Source: Lewinellaceae bacterium
GTDB taxonomy: Bacteria > Bacteroidota > Bacteroidia > Chitinophagales > Saprospiraceae
Assembly: GCA_020636075.1 (NCBI GenBank)
Contig: JACJYO010000001.1
Coordinates: forward strand, 372,001 to 436,000
DNA length: 64,000 bases
Direction of reading: 5' to 3'
The position numbers and the translations under genes are program-made. How positions within the stretch are numbered: the first letter of the stretch is position 1; every line of letters starts with the position of its first letter. Below are positions 1 to 8,374 of the stretch, piece by piece. Under the pieces are notes generated by a model. That model searched no databases. It had not been told where the DNA came from and saw only the letters and a list, made by a program, of their open reading frames with translations.

Positions 1-2
1 AA

Positions 3-713
3 GGCATGGTTTCCTCGCGCCTTTCTGCCCTTACAAAAAACGACCTCTATCTCTGGAACCCGCATTACAAGGACCACTTCTTTCTCGACCTCTTTTTCCG
101 GCCAAAAATCCTTCAGGACATCATGATGCATTTTCTGAACGATCAATGGTTCCGGGCCATTCCTGCAGACGAGCCCAATTACATCTTGCAAAACCTGATG
201 GGCCGCAGCAGCGATCAAAAACTGGCGCTGCACATCGACTCCTTCGTCCCGTATCACAGCGAATTTGTGTACATGTTGCAGGCCAGTGTGATCCTGGAAG
301 AACAAAACGAAAATAATGGTTGCACGGTGGTCATTCCGGGCTCACACCTCAGCGGAAAATACGCTGATCAAAGTGCCTTTGACCAGGCAGTACCCGTGCT
401 CTCTCAACCCGGCGACCTGATCATTTGGGATAGCCGTATCTGGCACGGCACAATGGCGAACAACACGGAAGGAACCCGCTGGTCGATTATCGCTGCTTTT
501 TCGCGCTGGTGGATCAAACAGATGTTCAACTATACCGACAACCTTCCCCAGGAGATTTACGAAAAACTTACGGACAACCAGAAAGCCATTGTTGGCTTTT
601 GTTCGATCGCCTACAACGACGAACAAGAGGGCATCGACCGGAAACGCGGCTACGACACCCTCCTCCAAAATGTAGAGGATTACCGGCATAAGCACCTCCC
701 GGAGGTAGTTTAA
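3..713 (+). CDS. Phytanoyl-CoA dioxygenase (PhyH) family protein, possibly 5'-truncated
   Basis: Non-heme Fe(II)/2-oxoglutarate dioxygenase of the PhyH family, which hydroxylates small substrates in the cytoplasm; the substrate cannot be told here. Counting from the ATG at 6, the iron-binding facial triad is H76 and D78 (motif LHIDSF) with distal H147 (IWHGTM), and R158 (GTRWS) fits the 2-oxoglutarate anchor. The 235 residues from the ATG are a little short for the family (about 250-300), and the frame stays open to the left edge, so the true start may lie outside the window. A short inverted repeat follows the stop. It is not clearly linked to acs downstream. Confidence 0.8.
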   Translation, partial: GMVSSRLSALTKNDLYLWNPHYKDHFFLDLFFRPKILQDIMMHFLNDQWFRAIPADEPNYILQNLMGRSSDQKLALHIDSFVPYHSEFVYMLQASVILEEQNENNGCTVVIPGSHLSGKYADQSAFDQAVPVLSQPGDLIIWDSRIWHGTMANNTEGTRWSIIAAFSRWWIKQMFNYTDNLPQEIYEKLTDNQKAIVGFCSIAYNDEQEGIDRKRGYDTLLQNVEDYRHKHLPEVV

Positions 714-737
714 GTCCCGGCAGCCAATCCATCAACG

Positions 738-788
738 TTCACCGCCAGGACCGTTCGCAGCGATGCGCAATTGTGTTCTGGCGGTGAA
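738..788 (+). terminator. Long-loop hairpin after the dioxygenase gene
   Basis: Perfect 11-bp arms (738-748 and 778-788, ttcaccgccag / ctggcggtgaa) flank a 29-nt loop, 25 nt past the stop codon. Only a weak T stretch follows (gttttc), so termination is plausible but not certain. The rest of the 188-nt gap to acs shows no gene. Confidence 0.4.
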
Positions 789-901
789 AAGTTTTCGGAC
801 TACCCTGAAAATACTGCTCTATCAGGAACCCGGTTTTTTCAACTGCCAGAATTCAATATATTCGCCACCCAACAGTTGAACGAAGACAATTTCTATATCC
901 T

Positions 902-2806
902 ATGACGGCGAAAATCAATTCCTTCGAAGATTATCAACGCACCTATGCCCGCAGTGTGGCCGACCCGGAAGGCTTCTGGGCCGAGCAAGCCAGCCGGTTT
1001 CAATGGCAAAAACCCTGGCGGCGGGTTCTGAAATGGAACTTTCGCACCCCGGATGTAAAATGGTTCCTCGGCGGGCGGTTGAATATCACAGAAAACTGCC
1101 TCGACCGGCATTTGGAAACGCGCGGGAATCAGGTCGCTATCATTTGGGAACCGAATGACCCCGGCCGCCGCCCCCGCAAGATCACCTACAAGCAACTTTA
1201 CGGCCTGGTTTGCCAGTTTGCGAACGCCCTGAAAGCACAGGGTGTAAAAAAAGGCGACCGGGTTTGTATTTATATGCCCATGACACCCGAACTGGCTATA
1301 GCCACGCTGGCTTGTGCCCGCATAGGGGCGGTTCATTCCGTTGTATTTGCCGGTTTCAGCGCAGTGTCACTGGCCGACCGGATCAAAGATGCTCAGGCGA
1401 AGGTGGTGATCACATCGGATTACAATGCCCGGGGTCCGAAAAATATCCCGGTCAAAAAAGTGGTGGACGAAGCGCTCGATCTTGGTTGCGATTCGGTCGA
1501 ACACGTGATTATTCACCAAAATACCGGCGACAAGGTCACCATGCAACCCGGACGCGATATCTGGTGGCATGATGCCGTCAAAGGCCGCCGGAAAAGTGGA
1601 AAAGCAACTTCCGTAAACAGCGAAGACATGTTGTTTATCCTGTACACCTCCGGCTCTACCGGCAAACCCAAAGGTGTTGTGCATACGCACGGTGGGTACA
1701 TGGTGTACACCGAATACTCCTTCCGCAATGTGTTTCAATACGAAGAAGGGGACATTTACTGGTGTACGGCCGACATCGGCTGGATCACCGGGCATTCCTA
1801 TATCGTATATGGCCCGTTACTGGCCGGCGCCACAACCATGATGTTTGAAGGTGTACCCACCTACCCCAATGCCGGCCGGTTCTGGGATGTCGTTCAACGC
1901 CATAAGGTCAACATATTTTACACCGCACCTACAGCTATCCGGGCACTGATGGCTGCCGGCGACGAGTGGGTAAAAAACCGGCGCATGCCTTCGCTCCGGA
2001 TTTTAGGAACAGTGGGCGAACCGATCAATGAAGAAGCCTGGCACTGGTACAATGAACGCGTGGGTAAAAAACGCTGCCCGATTGTGGATACCTGGTGGCA
2101 AACTGAAACCGGGGGCATCATGATCAGTCCGTTGGCCGGGATTACGCCGCTAAAACCCTGTTATGCAACCCTGCCGCTTCCGGGCATTCAACCCTGCCTC
2201 GTAAATGCCAACGGACGCGAGATCCAGGGCAATGACGTAGAAGGCATGCTGTGTGTAAAATATCCCTGGCCCTCCATTATCCGAACCACCTACGGCGACC
2301 ATGAACGGTGCCGGCAAACGTACTTTGCCACCTTTAAAAATAAATATTTCACCGGCGACGGCGCACGCCGCGATGCCAATGGCATGTACCGGATCATTGG
2401 CCGGGTCGACGACGTGATCAATGTCTCCGGCCACCGGATCGGTACCGCCGAAGTGGAAGATGCCATCAATAAAACACCGCATGTGGTAGAATCGGCGGTG
2501 GTTGGTTTCCCGCACGATATCAAAGGGCAGGGCATCTACGCATACGTCATAACATCCGGTTCAATTTCTGATGCCGCTGCGTTTAAGAAAACGGTGCTGG
2601 ATACCGTAACCCGAGAAATCGGCCCGATTGCCAAGCCGGATAAAATTCAACTGGTGCCGGGTTTGCCTAAGACCCGCTCCGGAAAAATCATGCGCCGGAT
2701 TTTGCGGAAAATTGCTGAAGGCGACACCAGCAACCTTGGAGATATCAGTACATTGCTTAATCCTGAGGTCGTTGACGTCATCAAAACCGGTGCAAAATCG
2801 GTGTAA
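902..2806 (+). CDS. acs: Acetyl-CoA synthetase (AMP-forming)
   Basis: Cytoplasmic ligase that activates acetate to acetyl-CoA through acetyl-AMP (EC 6.2.1.1). The 634-residue length is right for the family. An N-terminal ACAS-N region is followed by the AMP-binding domain with the P-loop-like motif YTSGSTGKPKG (248-258), the adenylate motif WWQTETGG, the hinge region GRVDDVINVSGHR, and the C-terminal catalytic lysine in PKTRSGKIMRR (K595), the usual site of acetylation control. A sodium:solute symporter pair of the acetate/short-acid type and a membrane hybrid regulator lie 3.5-7.5 kb downstream, which supports a role in acetate scavenging. Propionyl-CoA synthetase is the main alternative; the sequence reads more like Acs. 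Confidence 0.93.
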   Translation: MTAKINSFEDYQRTYARSVADPEGFWAEQASRFQWQKPWRRVLKWNFRTPDVKWFLGGRLNITENCLDRHLETRGNQVAIIWEPNDPGRRPRKITYKQLYGLVCQFANALKAQGVKKGDRVCIYMPMTPELAIATLACARIGAVHSVVFAGFSAVSLADRIKDAQAKVVITSDYNARGPKNIPVKKVVDEALDLGCDSVEHVIIHQNTGDKVTMQPGRDIWWHDAVKGRRKSGKATSVNSEDMLFILYTSGSTGKPKGVVHTHGGYMVYTEYSFRNVFQYEEGDIYWCTADIGWITGHSYIVYGPLLAGATTMMFEGVPTYPNAGRFWDVVQRHKVNIFYTAPTAIRALMAAGDEWVKNRRMPSLRILGTVGEPINEEAWHWYNERVGKKRCPIVDTWWQTETGGIMISPLAGITPLKPCYATLPLPGIQPCLVNANGREIQGNDVEGMLCVKYPWPSIIRTTYGDHERCRQTYFATFKNKYFTGDGARRDANGMYRIIGRVDDVINVSGHRIGTAEVEDAINKTPHVVESAVVGFPHDIKGQGIYAYVITSGSISDAAAFKKTVLDTVTREIGPIAKPDKIQLVPGLPKTRSGKIMRRILRKIAEGDTSNLGDISTLLNPEVVDVIKTGAKSV

Positions 2807-2954
2807 TCAGAAGTTGTGAATTTTCGCCTTTGACAGAAAAGGATTGCAAAAAATCCTAAAGTGGCACGATTTTTTCCGCTATAAGGTGCGCTTATAATCC
2901 CCTGAACGAAAATGCGCATTAATCCGTATCCAGTCCTACCCAAGAATAATATGA

Positions 2955-2984
2955 CCTGCAGCATCTGATGCTGCGGGTTTTTTT
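2955..2984 (+). terminator. Intrinsic terminator downstream of acs
   Basis: Stem gcagcat (2958-2964) / atgctgc (2968-2974) with a 3-nt loop, then GGG and a run of seven T (2978-2984). It lies 150 nt past the acs stop on the plus strand. Confidence 0.75.
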
Positions 2985-3012
2985 GTACCGGCATGCGTTG
3001 GCCAGTTATACT

Positions 3013-3077
3013 CGTCAGACGACTTTGAGTCGTCAGACGAGGTTCTCGTCGCGGTCTGACGACTCAAAGTCGTCTGA
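3013..3077. repeat. Perfect 25-bp inverted repeat with nested palindromes
   Basis: Arms 3013-3037 and 3053-3077 are exact reverse complements separated by 15 nt. Each arm is itself an imperfect palindrome, ACGACT TTG AGTCGT, so the unit is a hairpin made of hairpins. It occupies the 385-nt gene-free gap between acs and the convergent carbonic anhydrase gene. The core resembles a repeated intergenic unit (REP-like), but copy number cannot be seen here. Confidence 0.8.
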
Positions 3078-3115
3078 CCGCTCATCCATTATAACCGCCC
3101 AGCGCACGCCGGTAG

Positions 3116-3153
3116 AAAAAAATGAACCCACACATTTTGCAACGGGTGGGTCC
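3116..3153 (-). terminator. Probable terminator of the carbonic anhydrase gene
   Basis: On the minus strand an 8-bp stem with one mismatch (plus-strand arms about 3124-3131 and 3146-3153) is followed by seven T (plus-strand A run 3116-3122). It lies 40-75 nt past the stop of the minus-strand carbonic anhydrase gene. Confidence 0.5.
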
Positions 3154-3191
3154 GACATCTTTCTAACAACCTTATTTTTTAATCGCGCGCA

Positions 3192-3857
3192 TCAAATATG
3201 ATTCAGCGCGTCAGCATCAATCTGACCCTTAAATTCAGGGTGTTCAAAAAACTCCACGAGACCGGTTTCCACATCATACATCCCGCCTACAATGGCGATT
3301 TCGCTATTCGACGCCATCTCGCGCAGGATAGGGCTCTTTTGATAAATCTCATCCATCACCAAATGCACATTGGTTACAGCAACAGCGTTCGCATAGGCAT
3401 AGGGATCTGTGCCATTAGTGGGTTTCGGCGTTTTGGCCATAGCCGGATGGATTTTATGCAGCAGTCCGGTCAGGTTACCCAATTCTACATGGTCGCAGGC
3501 GCCTTTTACGGCTCCGCATTTTGTGTGGCCCAGCACCAGTACGATCTTTGAACCGGCCACTTTGCAGGCAAATTCCATCGAGCCCAGAATATCGTTGTTC
3601 ACAATATTGCCGGCAATCCGTGCACTGAAAATATCGCCCAGGCCCTGATCAAAAATCAGCTCAGCGCTAGTTCGCGAATCAATGCAGCTCAAGATCACGG
3701 CAAACGGGTGTTGCCCTTCCTTGGTTTCATTCACCTGCTGGAGCAAATTCCGGTTGGCCTTCAGATTATTCACAAAGCGGTTATTGCCATTTTGCAAAAG
3801 CTGAAGGGCATCCGTTGGGGTCAGGTTATCTTGCAATTCTTTTGTTAGTGTACGCAT
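3192..3857 (-). CDS. Beta-carbonic anhydrase
   Basis: Zinc enzyme interconverting CO2 and bicarbonate. The beta-class signature is clear: the first zinc cysteine with the Asp-Arg dyad in SCIDSRTS, then GHTKCGAVKG carrying the His and second Cys ligands. The length of 221 residues is typical, and there is no signal peptide, so it should be cytoplasmic. The gene sits 23 nt downstream of a SulP-type transporter gene on the same strand, almost certainly one operon. In this pairing (known for SulP-carbonic anhydrase operons and fusions) the transporter is usually a bicarbonate importer and the enzyme equilibrates the imported bicarbonate. That functional reading is inference. Confidence 0.93.
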   Translation of the reverse strand: MRTLTKELQDNLTPTDALQLLQNGNNRFVNNLKANRNLLQQVNETKEGQHPFAVILSCIDSRTSAELIFDQGLGDIFSARIAGNIVNNDILGSMEFACKVAGSKIVLVLGHTKCGAVKGACDHVELGNLTGLLHKIHPAMAKTPKPTNGTDPYAYANAVAVTNVHLVMDEIYQKSPILREMASNSEIAIVGGMYDVETGLVEFFEHPEFKGQIDADALNHI

Positions 3858-3880
3858 GGTTTATTTTTTATTAGGTTGGC

Positions 3881-5500
3881 TTATGCTTTAGTCATAATTT
3901 TCTGAGGTGCTACAATACCTGGCGCTTCACTATGGACAAAGTCGGCTTCGCCAAAATTGTAGCGCTCGTGAAAACCGGCCAGTTGCACCGAAATGTTTTT
4001 TGCCGGCGCATTAACTGCTGCAAATTCCCGGATAATTTCAAGCACATCATGGTCTATATAGGCTGTATCCGTGGCGTCAATCAACACTTTGGCGCCTTCC
4101 GGCAGATGCTCCAGGGTGAGTTTGATACTTGCTTTATTGAGGAAGGAAACTTCCTGGGATAGTTCGATCCGGACCAAATCGCCTTCATGATATTCTTCCT
4201 TATGAAAAAAGTAGGCATTCTTCAAATTGCCCCGTAGAATGGCGAAAATGCTGGCGCCCAAACCAATCAGTACCCCGGTTAGCAAATCAGTAAACACTAC
4301 TGCTGCAACGGTGATGATAAATGGCCACCATTGGTACTTGCCACTTGCCCACATTTGCTTGAAAATGGAAACTTTAGCGAGTTTATAGCCTACCTGAAGC
4401 AGAATTGCGGCTAAAGCGGCCAAGGGGATCATATTGATCAGACCGGGAATCAGTAAGACACAAACAACGAGGAATACGCCGTGCAAAATGGCCGACATTT
4501 TTGTACGCGCACCGGCATTCAAATTGGCCGAACTGCGCACAATCACAGAGGTGATCGGCAGGCCACCAATCAGACCGGAAATCAGGTTGCCCAGGCCCTG
4601 GGCCCGAAGTTCCGTGTTGGGATTGGTCGTTCGTTTTTCAGGGTCAATTTTATCCACCGCTTCGATGCAAAGCAGCGTCTCAATTGAAGCGACAGCACAA
4701 ATTGTAAGTGCAATTTGGTAAACAGCAGGGTTTTTCCATTGCGAGAAATCCGGAAATACAAACTGCCCGAAAAATTCGCCAATACTTCCCGCAATCGGAA
4801 TGCTGACCAAATGTTCCGGCCGAATCGCCCAACTACTCCCAACCGCTTCGAATGCCTGATTGATCAGCACGCCAGCCAATACGGCAACCAGTGCTCCCGG
4901 AATTGACCCTACCCGGGATTTAATCGCAGGGCGTTCCCACAGGATCAGGATCGCCAGACCGATCAGGGTGACCAGCGTTGCACCGGGGTGTATGTACAAT
5001 GCTATGGAGTCCCAAATAGACGAAAGCGTATTGGAGCCCCCGGGCTCAAAGAAGGTCAAATCGCCCTCCGCGTCCTTGTCATAACCCAGTGCATGCGGTA
5101 TCTGCTTCAGGATGATGATGATGCCGATACCGGTCAACATGCCTTTGATCACACTGTTTGGGAAAAAGTTGGCAATTGTGCCGGCTCGAACCAAGCCTAA
5201 AATATATTGTAAGATGCCGGCAACCACAACCGCCAGCAAAAATGCCTGAAAGCTGCCGAGTTGCTGAATTGAAACCAAAACAACAGCTGTAAGCCCAGCT
5301 GCTGGGCCGCTAACACTGGTATGAGAATTACTCAACGCGCCAATAACTATTCCGCCGATGATCCCGGCAATCAAACCGGAAAACAAGGGCGCCCCCGATG
5401 CCAGGGCTATCCCTAAGCAAAGGGGGACTGCAATGAGGAAGACGACAACAGAGGCGGACAGATCGCCTTTAAACGTTTTAAGAAAATTCAATTTTTCCAT
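3881..5500 (-). CDS. SulP family anion transporter, probable bicarbonate transporter
   Basis: Inner-membrane SLC26/SulP transporter. The start is set at the ATG at 5500 (MEKLNFLKTFKGDLSASVV), because the family's conserved N-terminus begins there. The frame is open to an upstream ATG at 5626, but those 42 extra residues look unlike the family. A core of about 10-12 hydrophobic segments is followed by a C-terminal STAS domain (about the last 110 residues, ending near HERYNFGE). SulP members carry sulfate, bicarbonate or other anions. The carbonic anhydrase gene 23 nt downstream argues for bicarbonate, feeding anaplerotic carboxylases rather than autotrophy. There are no sulfur-assimilation genes nearby. 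Confidence 0.85.
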   Translation of the reverse strand: MEKLNFLKTFKGDLSASVVVFLIAVPLCLGIALASGAPLFSGLIAGIIGGIVIGALSNSHTSVSGPAAGLTAVVLVSIQQLGSFQAFLLAVVVAGILQYILGLVRAGTIANFFPNSVIKGMLTGIGIIIILKQIPHALGYDKDAEGDLTFFEPGGSNTLSSIWDSIALYIHPGATLVTLIGLAILILWERPAIKSRVGSIPGALVAVLAGVLINQAFEAVGSSWAIRPEHLVSIPIAGSIGEFFGQFVFPDFSQWKNPAVYQIALTICAVASIETLLCIEAVDKIDPEKRTTNPNTELRAQGLGNLISGLIGGLPITSVIVRSSANLNAGARTKMSAILHGVFLVVCVLLIPGLINMIPLAALAAILLQVGYKLAKVSIFKQMWASGKYQWWPFIITVAAVVFTDLLTGVLIGLGASIFAILRGNLKNAYFFHKEEYHEGDLVRIELSQEVSFLNKASIKLTLEHLPEGAKVLIDATDTAYIDHDVLEIIREFAAVNAPAKNISVQLAGFHERYNFGEADFVHSEAPGIVAPQKIMTKA

Positions 5501-5699
5501 TAAGATTAGATTTTTAATCAGGTTCGGTTGTGAAGCGGACCAATACGCTGCACTGAAGTCCCGTGTTTCAAAAGCGCATAAATCGCCAGGAACAACAGGT
5601 TGTAAAACAGCGGTTACAATTGCCATACCGGCAATCTAGTGCTCAAAAACCATTAAAAAATAGGTGACAAAAGCGAACTGTAACGCCCGCATAAGCAAC

Positions 5700-6014
5700 T
5701 CAAACGCGCTCAGGAGGAGGCGTTAGGATGGAAACAAATTTTCCGGAAAGGGGAATATTCATTTGCATCAGGAGCGTGCTCTGAAGATTGGAGAGCAACA
5801 AAAAATGTGAATCAGCAAGTGGCAGTTCCTCCGGATGAAATTTATCCTCACTGCCCAGTTTTTTACTTTCCGAGTTGTCCTTTTTTTCACAATCCTGTTC
5901 TTTCAGGCAAATCGGATCAACATGTTGAAACGCTTCAAACTGTTCGATGGCAAATCCTGCAAGGACGCCGCCGAGTGCAATAAGCACCGCAAAGTTTTTC
6001 AATCGTTTTAACAT
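5700..6014 (-). CDS. Small secreted or membrane-anchored protein of unknown function
   Basis: 104 residues that I do not recognise. Residues 5-22 form a hydrophobic signal or anchor segment. A Cys pair in a charged stretch (PICLKEQDCEKKDN) follows, then a hydrophobic patch near residue 73 (FLLLSNLQSTLLM) and a Pro-rich end. The gene is upstream of and codirectional with the SulP/carbonic anhydrase pair but separated by about 200 nt, so a shared operon is uncertain. A short gene call like this could be spurious, but codon use and the N-terminal signal look genuine. Confidence 0.55.
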   Translation of the reverse strand: MLKRLKNFAVLIALGGVLAGFAIEQFEAFQHVDPICLKEQDCEKKDNSESKKLGSEDKFHPEELPLADSHFLLLSNLQSTLLMQMNIPLSGKFVSILTPPPERV

Positions 6015-6245
6015 GACGCAAAAATCGGAATCTTAACATGGTCTGCAAACAAATGTTTAACAATCTGATAGAATTAATCGTGATTTAATATTTTTTCTGC
6101 CAACGCCTGCTACTTCTGACAGGTTCCCAAGGAGGTTTTTTACCTTGGTCCGGGTTATTCATTAGCCGTCTTAACCTGATCAGGATCAAATCCAGATTTT
6201 CCAGATGGCTTTTGCATACTGGATTTCTAACGCAAAACCTCTGTC

Positions 6246-6500
6246 ATGGCAAAAGATCATCACGCGTATTGGAAAAAAAATCTGCGGTACCTGGTTGTAT
6301 TACTCAGTATCTGGCTGATTGTTTCTTATGGTTTCGGGATTGTTTTCGCAGAACGTCTCAATGCGTTGAGGATAGCTGGCTTCAAACTTGGATTCTGGTT
6401 TGCACAACAAGGTTCCATCTACCTGTTTGTGGCTCTTATTTTCATCTATGTCCGGTTGATGAACAAACTGGATAAAGAATTCGAAGTTGACGAACTGTAG
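6246..6500 (+). CDS. DUF4212 small subunit of sodium:solute symporter
   Basis: 84-residue membrane protein with two transmembrane helices (about 15-37 and 48-70), a match to the DUF4212 'sodium symporter small subunit' family, including the conserved YWKKNLRY start. Members are always encoded just upstream of a large sodium:solute symporter, as here (66 nt), and are thought to be an accessory subunit. The 231-nt gap upstream holds a short hairpin (ccaagg / ccttgg at 6127-6148) of unknown role. No TAnnTTTG promoter was found there. Confidence 0.9.
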   Translation: MAKDHHAYWKKNLRYLVVLLSIWLIVSYGFGIVFAERLNALRIAGFKLGFWFAQQGSIYLFVALIFIYVRLMNKLDKEFEVDEL

Positions 6501-6566
6501 TATTCCCGAACATGCCCCCCACACATTGCGACACACGCATACTTCACCTTTTAAAATGATCTTCCC

Positions 6567-8261
6567 ATGAGCGTACAACTCTGGACATTAATATTGGTCG
6601 GCGTTTCGTTTGCCTGGTACATCGGTATAGCGCTCTGGACAAGAGCTGCTTCTACCAAAGAATTTTACATTGCCGGCGGCGGCGTCCCACCGGTATTGAA
6701 CGGCATGGCTACCGCTGCCGACTGGATGTCGGCAGCCTCCTTCATTTCGATGGCCGGAATCATTTCCTTTAGTGGATATGACGGATCGGTGTACCTGATG
6801 GGCTGGACCGGTGGTTATGTGTTGCTGGCGCTGTTGCTGGCGCCTTATCTGCGAAAGTTTGGACAGTTTACCGTTCCGGATTTTATTGGAGAGCGCTACT
6901 ACTCACAGCAGGCCAGAATTGTAGCCGTGATCTGTGCTTTGTTCGTTTCCTTTACCTACATCGCCGGGCAAATGCGCGGGGTAGGCATTGTGTTTTCCCG
7001 CTTTCTCGAAGTAGATATCAGCCTCGGCGTGGTGATCGGCATGGCCATCGTATTCTTTTACGCGGTATTGGGTGGCATGAAAGGCATTACCTATACCCAG
7101 GTCGCCCAATACGTGGTGCTCATATTCGCCTTTATGGTCCCGGCCATATTCATTTCCATCCAGATGACTGACATGCCACTCCCCCAACTTGGCATGGGCG
7201 CGAGCCTGGCAGACGGCACCTACCTGCTGGACAGGCTCGATGGCCTCAATCAGGAGCTGGGTTTTGCGCCGTATACCAACGGGTCAAAACCGATTGTAGA
7301 CATGGTCTGTATCACTGCTGCACTGATGATCGGCACCGCAGGACTTCCGCATGTCATCGTCCGTTTTTTTACCGTTCCACGTGTACGCGATGCGCGTTCT
7401 TCCGCCGGTTGGGCCTTGGTTTTTATTGCAATTCTCTACACAACGGCGCCTGCAGTCGCAGCTTTTGTACGGACCAATCTGATAGAAACGGTATCGGAAA
7501 AAAACTATACTGAAATGCCCTCCTGGTTTAGCAAATGGGAAGCCGCCGGCCTGATCACATTTACAGATAAAAATCAGGATGGTCGCATCCAGTATGTGAA
7601 GGCTCCAGAACGAAATGAGCTGAGCATTGACCGCGACATCATGGTGTTGGCGAACCCTGAAATTGCCCGCCTGCCCGCTTGGGTGGTGGCACTGGTGGCA
7701 GCCGGTGGACTGGCTGCCGCGCTTTCCACGGCTGCGGGATTGCTCCTGGTAATTTCCAGTGCGATTTCGCACGACTTGCTCAAAAAGGCCATACGGCCAA
7801 ACATTTCCGAACGCGGCGAGCTGAGGGCGGCGCGGATTGCAGCAGGTGTTTCCGTGATTTTTGCCGGGTTGCTCGGCATTTATCCACCGGGATTTGTGGC
7901 TGAAGTGGTTGCTTTTGCATTTGGCCTGGCAGCTGCTTCGTTTTTTCCAGCCATCTTCCTGGGTATTTTTGACAAACGCACTAATAAGGAAGGTGCTGTA
8001 GCCGGCATGGTCGTTGGGTTGGCATTTACAGTGGTCATGATATTGCTTATGAAAACGGATAAACTGTTTGGCCTGGAAGCGCCTTTTATTAAAAATGTTG
8101 CCGGCATCAGTGCAGAGGGTATTGGAACCATCGGGATGTTGATCAATTTCCTGGTAACCATTCTTATATCCCGCTTCACCGCTCCGCCTCCGGCCGAGGT
8201 GCAGGAGATGGTGGAAGAAATCCGGATACCGCGTGGCGCAGGTAACGCCATCGATAAATAG
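6567..8261 (+). CDS. Sodium:solute symporter (acetate/short organic acid type)
   Basis: 564-residue LeuT-fold Na+/solute symporter of the branch that pairs with DUF4212. The N-terminus has the SSS signature around residues 27-62 (EFYIAGGGVPP...ATAADWMSAASF), followed by 12-13 hydrophobic segments. A hydrophilic insert near residues 300-350 contains an EF-hand-like DKNQDGRIQ stretch. The family resembles ActP acetate permease. The nearby acs gene and the hybrid regulator immediately downstream suggest acetate or a similar acid as substrate. This is inference; proline and other solutes cannot be excluded. Confidence 0.88.
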   Translation: MSVQLWTLILVGVSFAWYIGIALWTRAASTKEFYIAGGGVPPVLNGMATAADWMSAASFISMAGIISFSGYDGSVYLMGWTGGYVLLALLLAPYLRKFGQFTVPDFIGERYYSQQARIVAVICALFVSFTYIAGQMRGVGIVFSRFLEVDISLGVVIGMAIVFFYAVLGGMKGITYTQVAQYVVLIFAFMVPAIFISIQMTDMPLPQLGMGASLADGTYLLDRLDGLNQELGFAPYTNGSKPIVDMVCITAALMIGTAGLPHVIVRFFTVPRVRDARSSAGWALVFIAILYTTAPAVAAFVRTNLIETVSEKNYTEMPSWFSKWEAAGLITFTDKNQDGRIQYVKAPERNELSIDRDIMVLANPEIARLPAWVVALVAAGGLAAALSTAAGLLLVISSAISHDLLKKAIRPNISERGELRAARIAAGVSVIFAGLLGIYPPGFVAEVVAFAFGLAAASFFPAIFLGIFDKRTNKEGAVAGMVVGLAFTVVMILLMKTDKLFGLEAPFIKNVAGISAEGIGTIGMLINFLVTILISRFTAPPPAEVQEMVEEIRIPRGAGNAIDK

Positions 8262-8315
8262 CGTATTTCAATTTCAAGTGTTGCGTACGGCCAGTGTTGC
8301 CGGTCGTTTTCTTGT

Positions 8316-8323
8316 TACATTTG
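8316..8323 (+). promoter_or_regulatory. TAnnTTTG promoter element of the hybrid regulator gene
   Basis: tacatttg matches the Bacteroidota -7 consensus TAnnTTTG and lies 52 nt before the ATG at 8375. A gTTG lies 16 nt further upstream, slightly closer than the usual 17-23 nt. Confidence 0.5.
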
Positions 8324-8374
8324 TAAATCCTTGAAACGCCGGACTTAACTTGGTGCTTCAATTACCAGGTGAAC

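Noticed and set aside
5501..5626. 42-residue N-terminal extension of the SulP protein
   Set aside because: It precedes the conserved family start and has no signal or helix; the ATG at 5500 is the better start.
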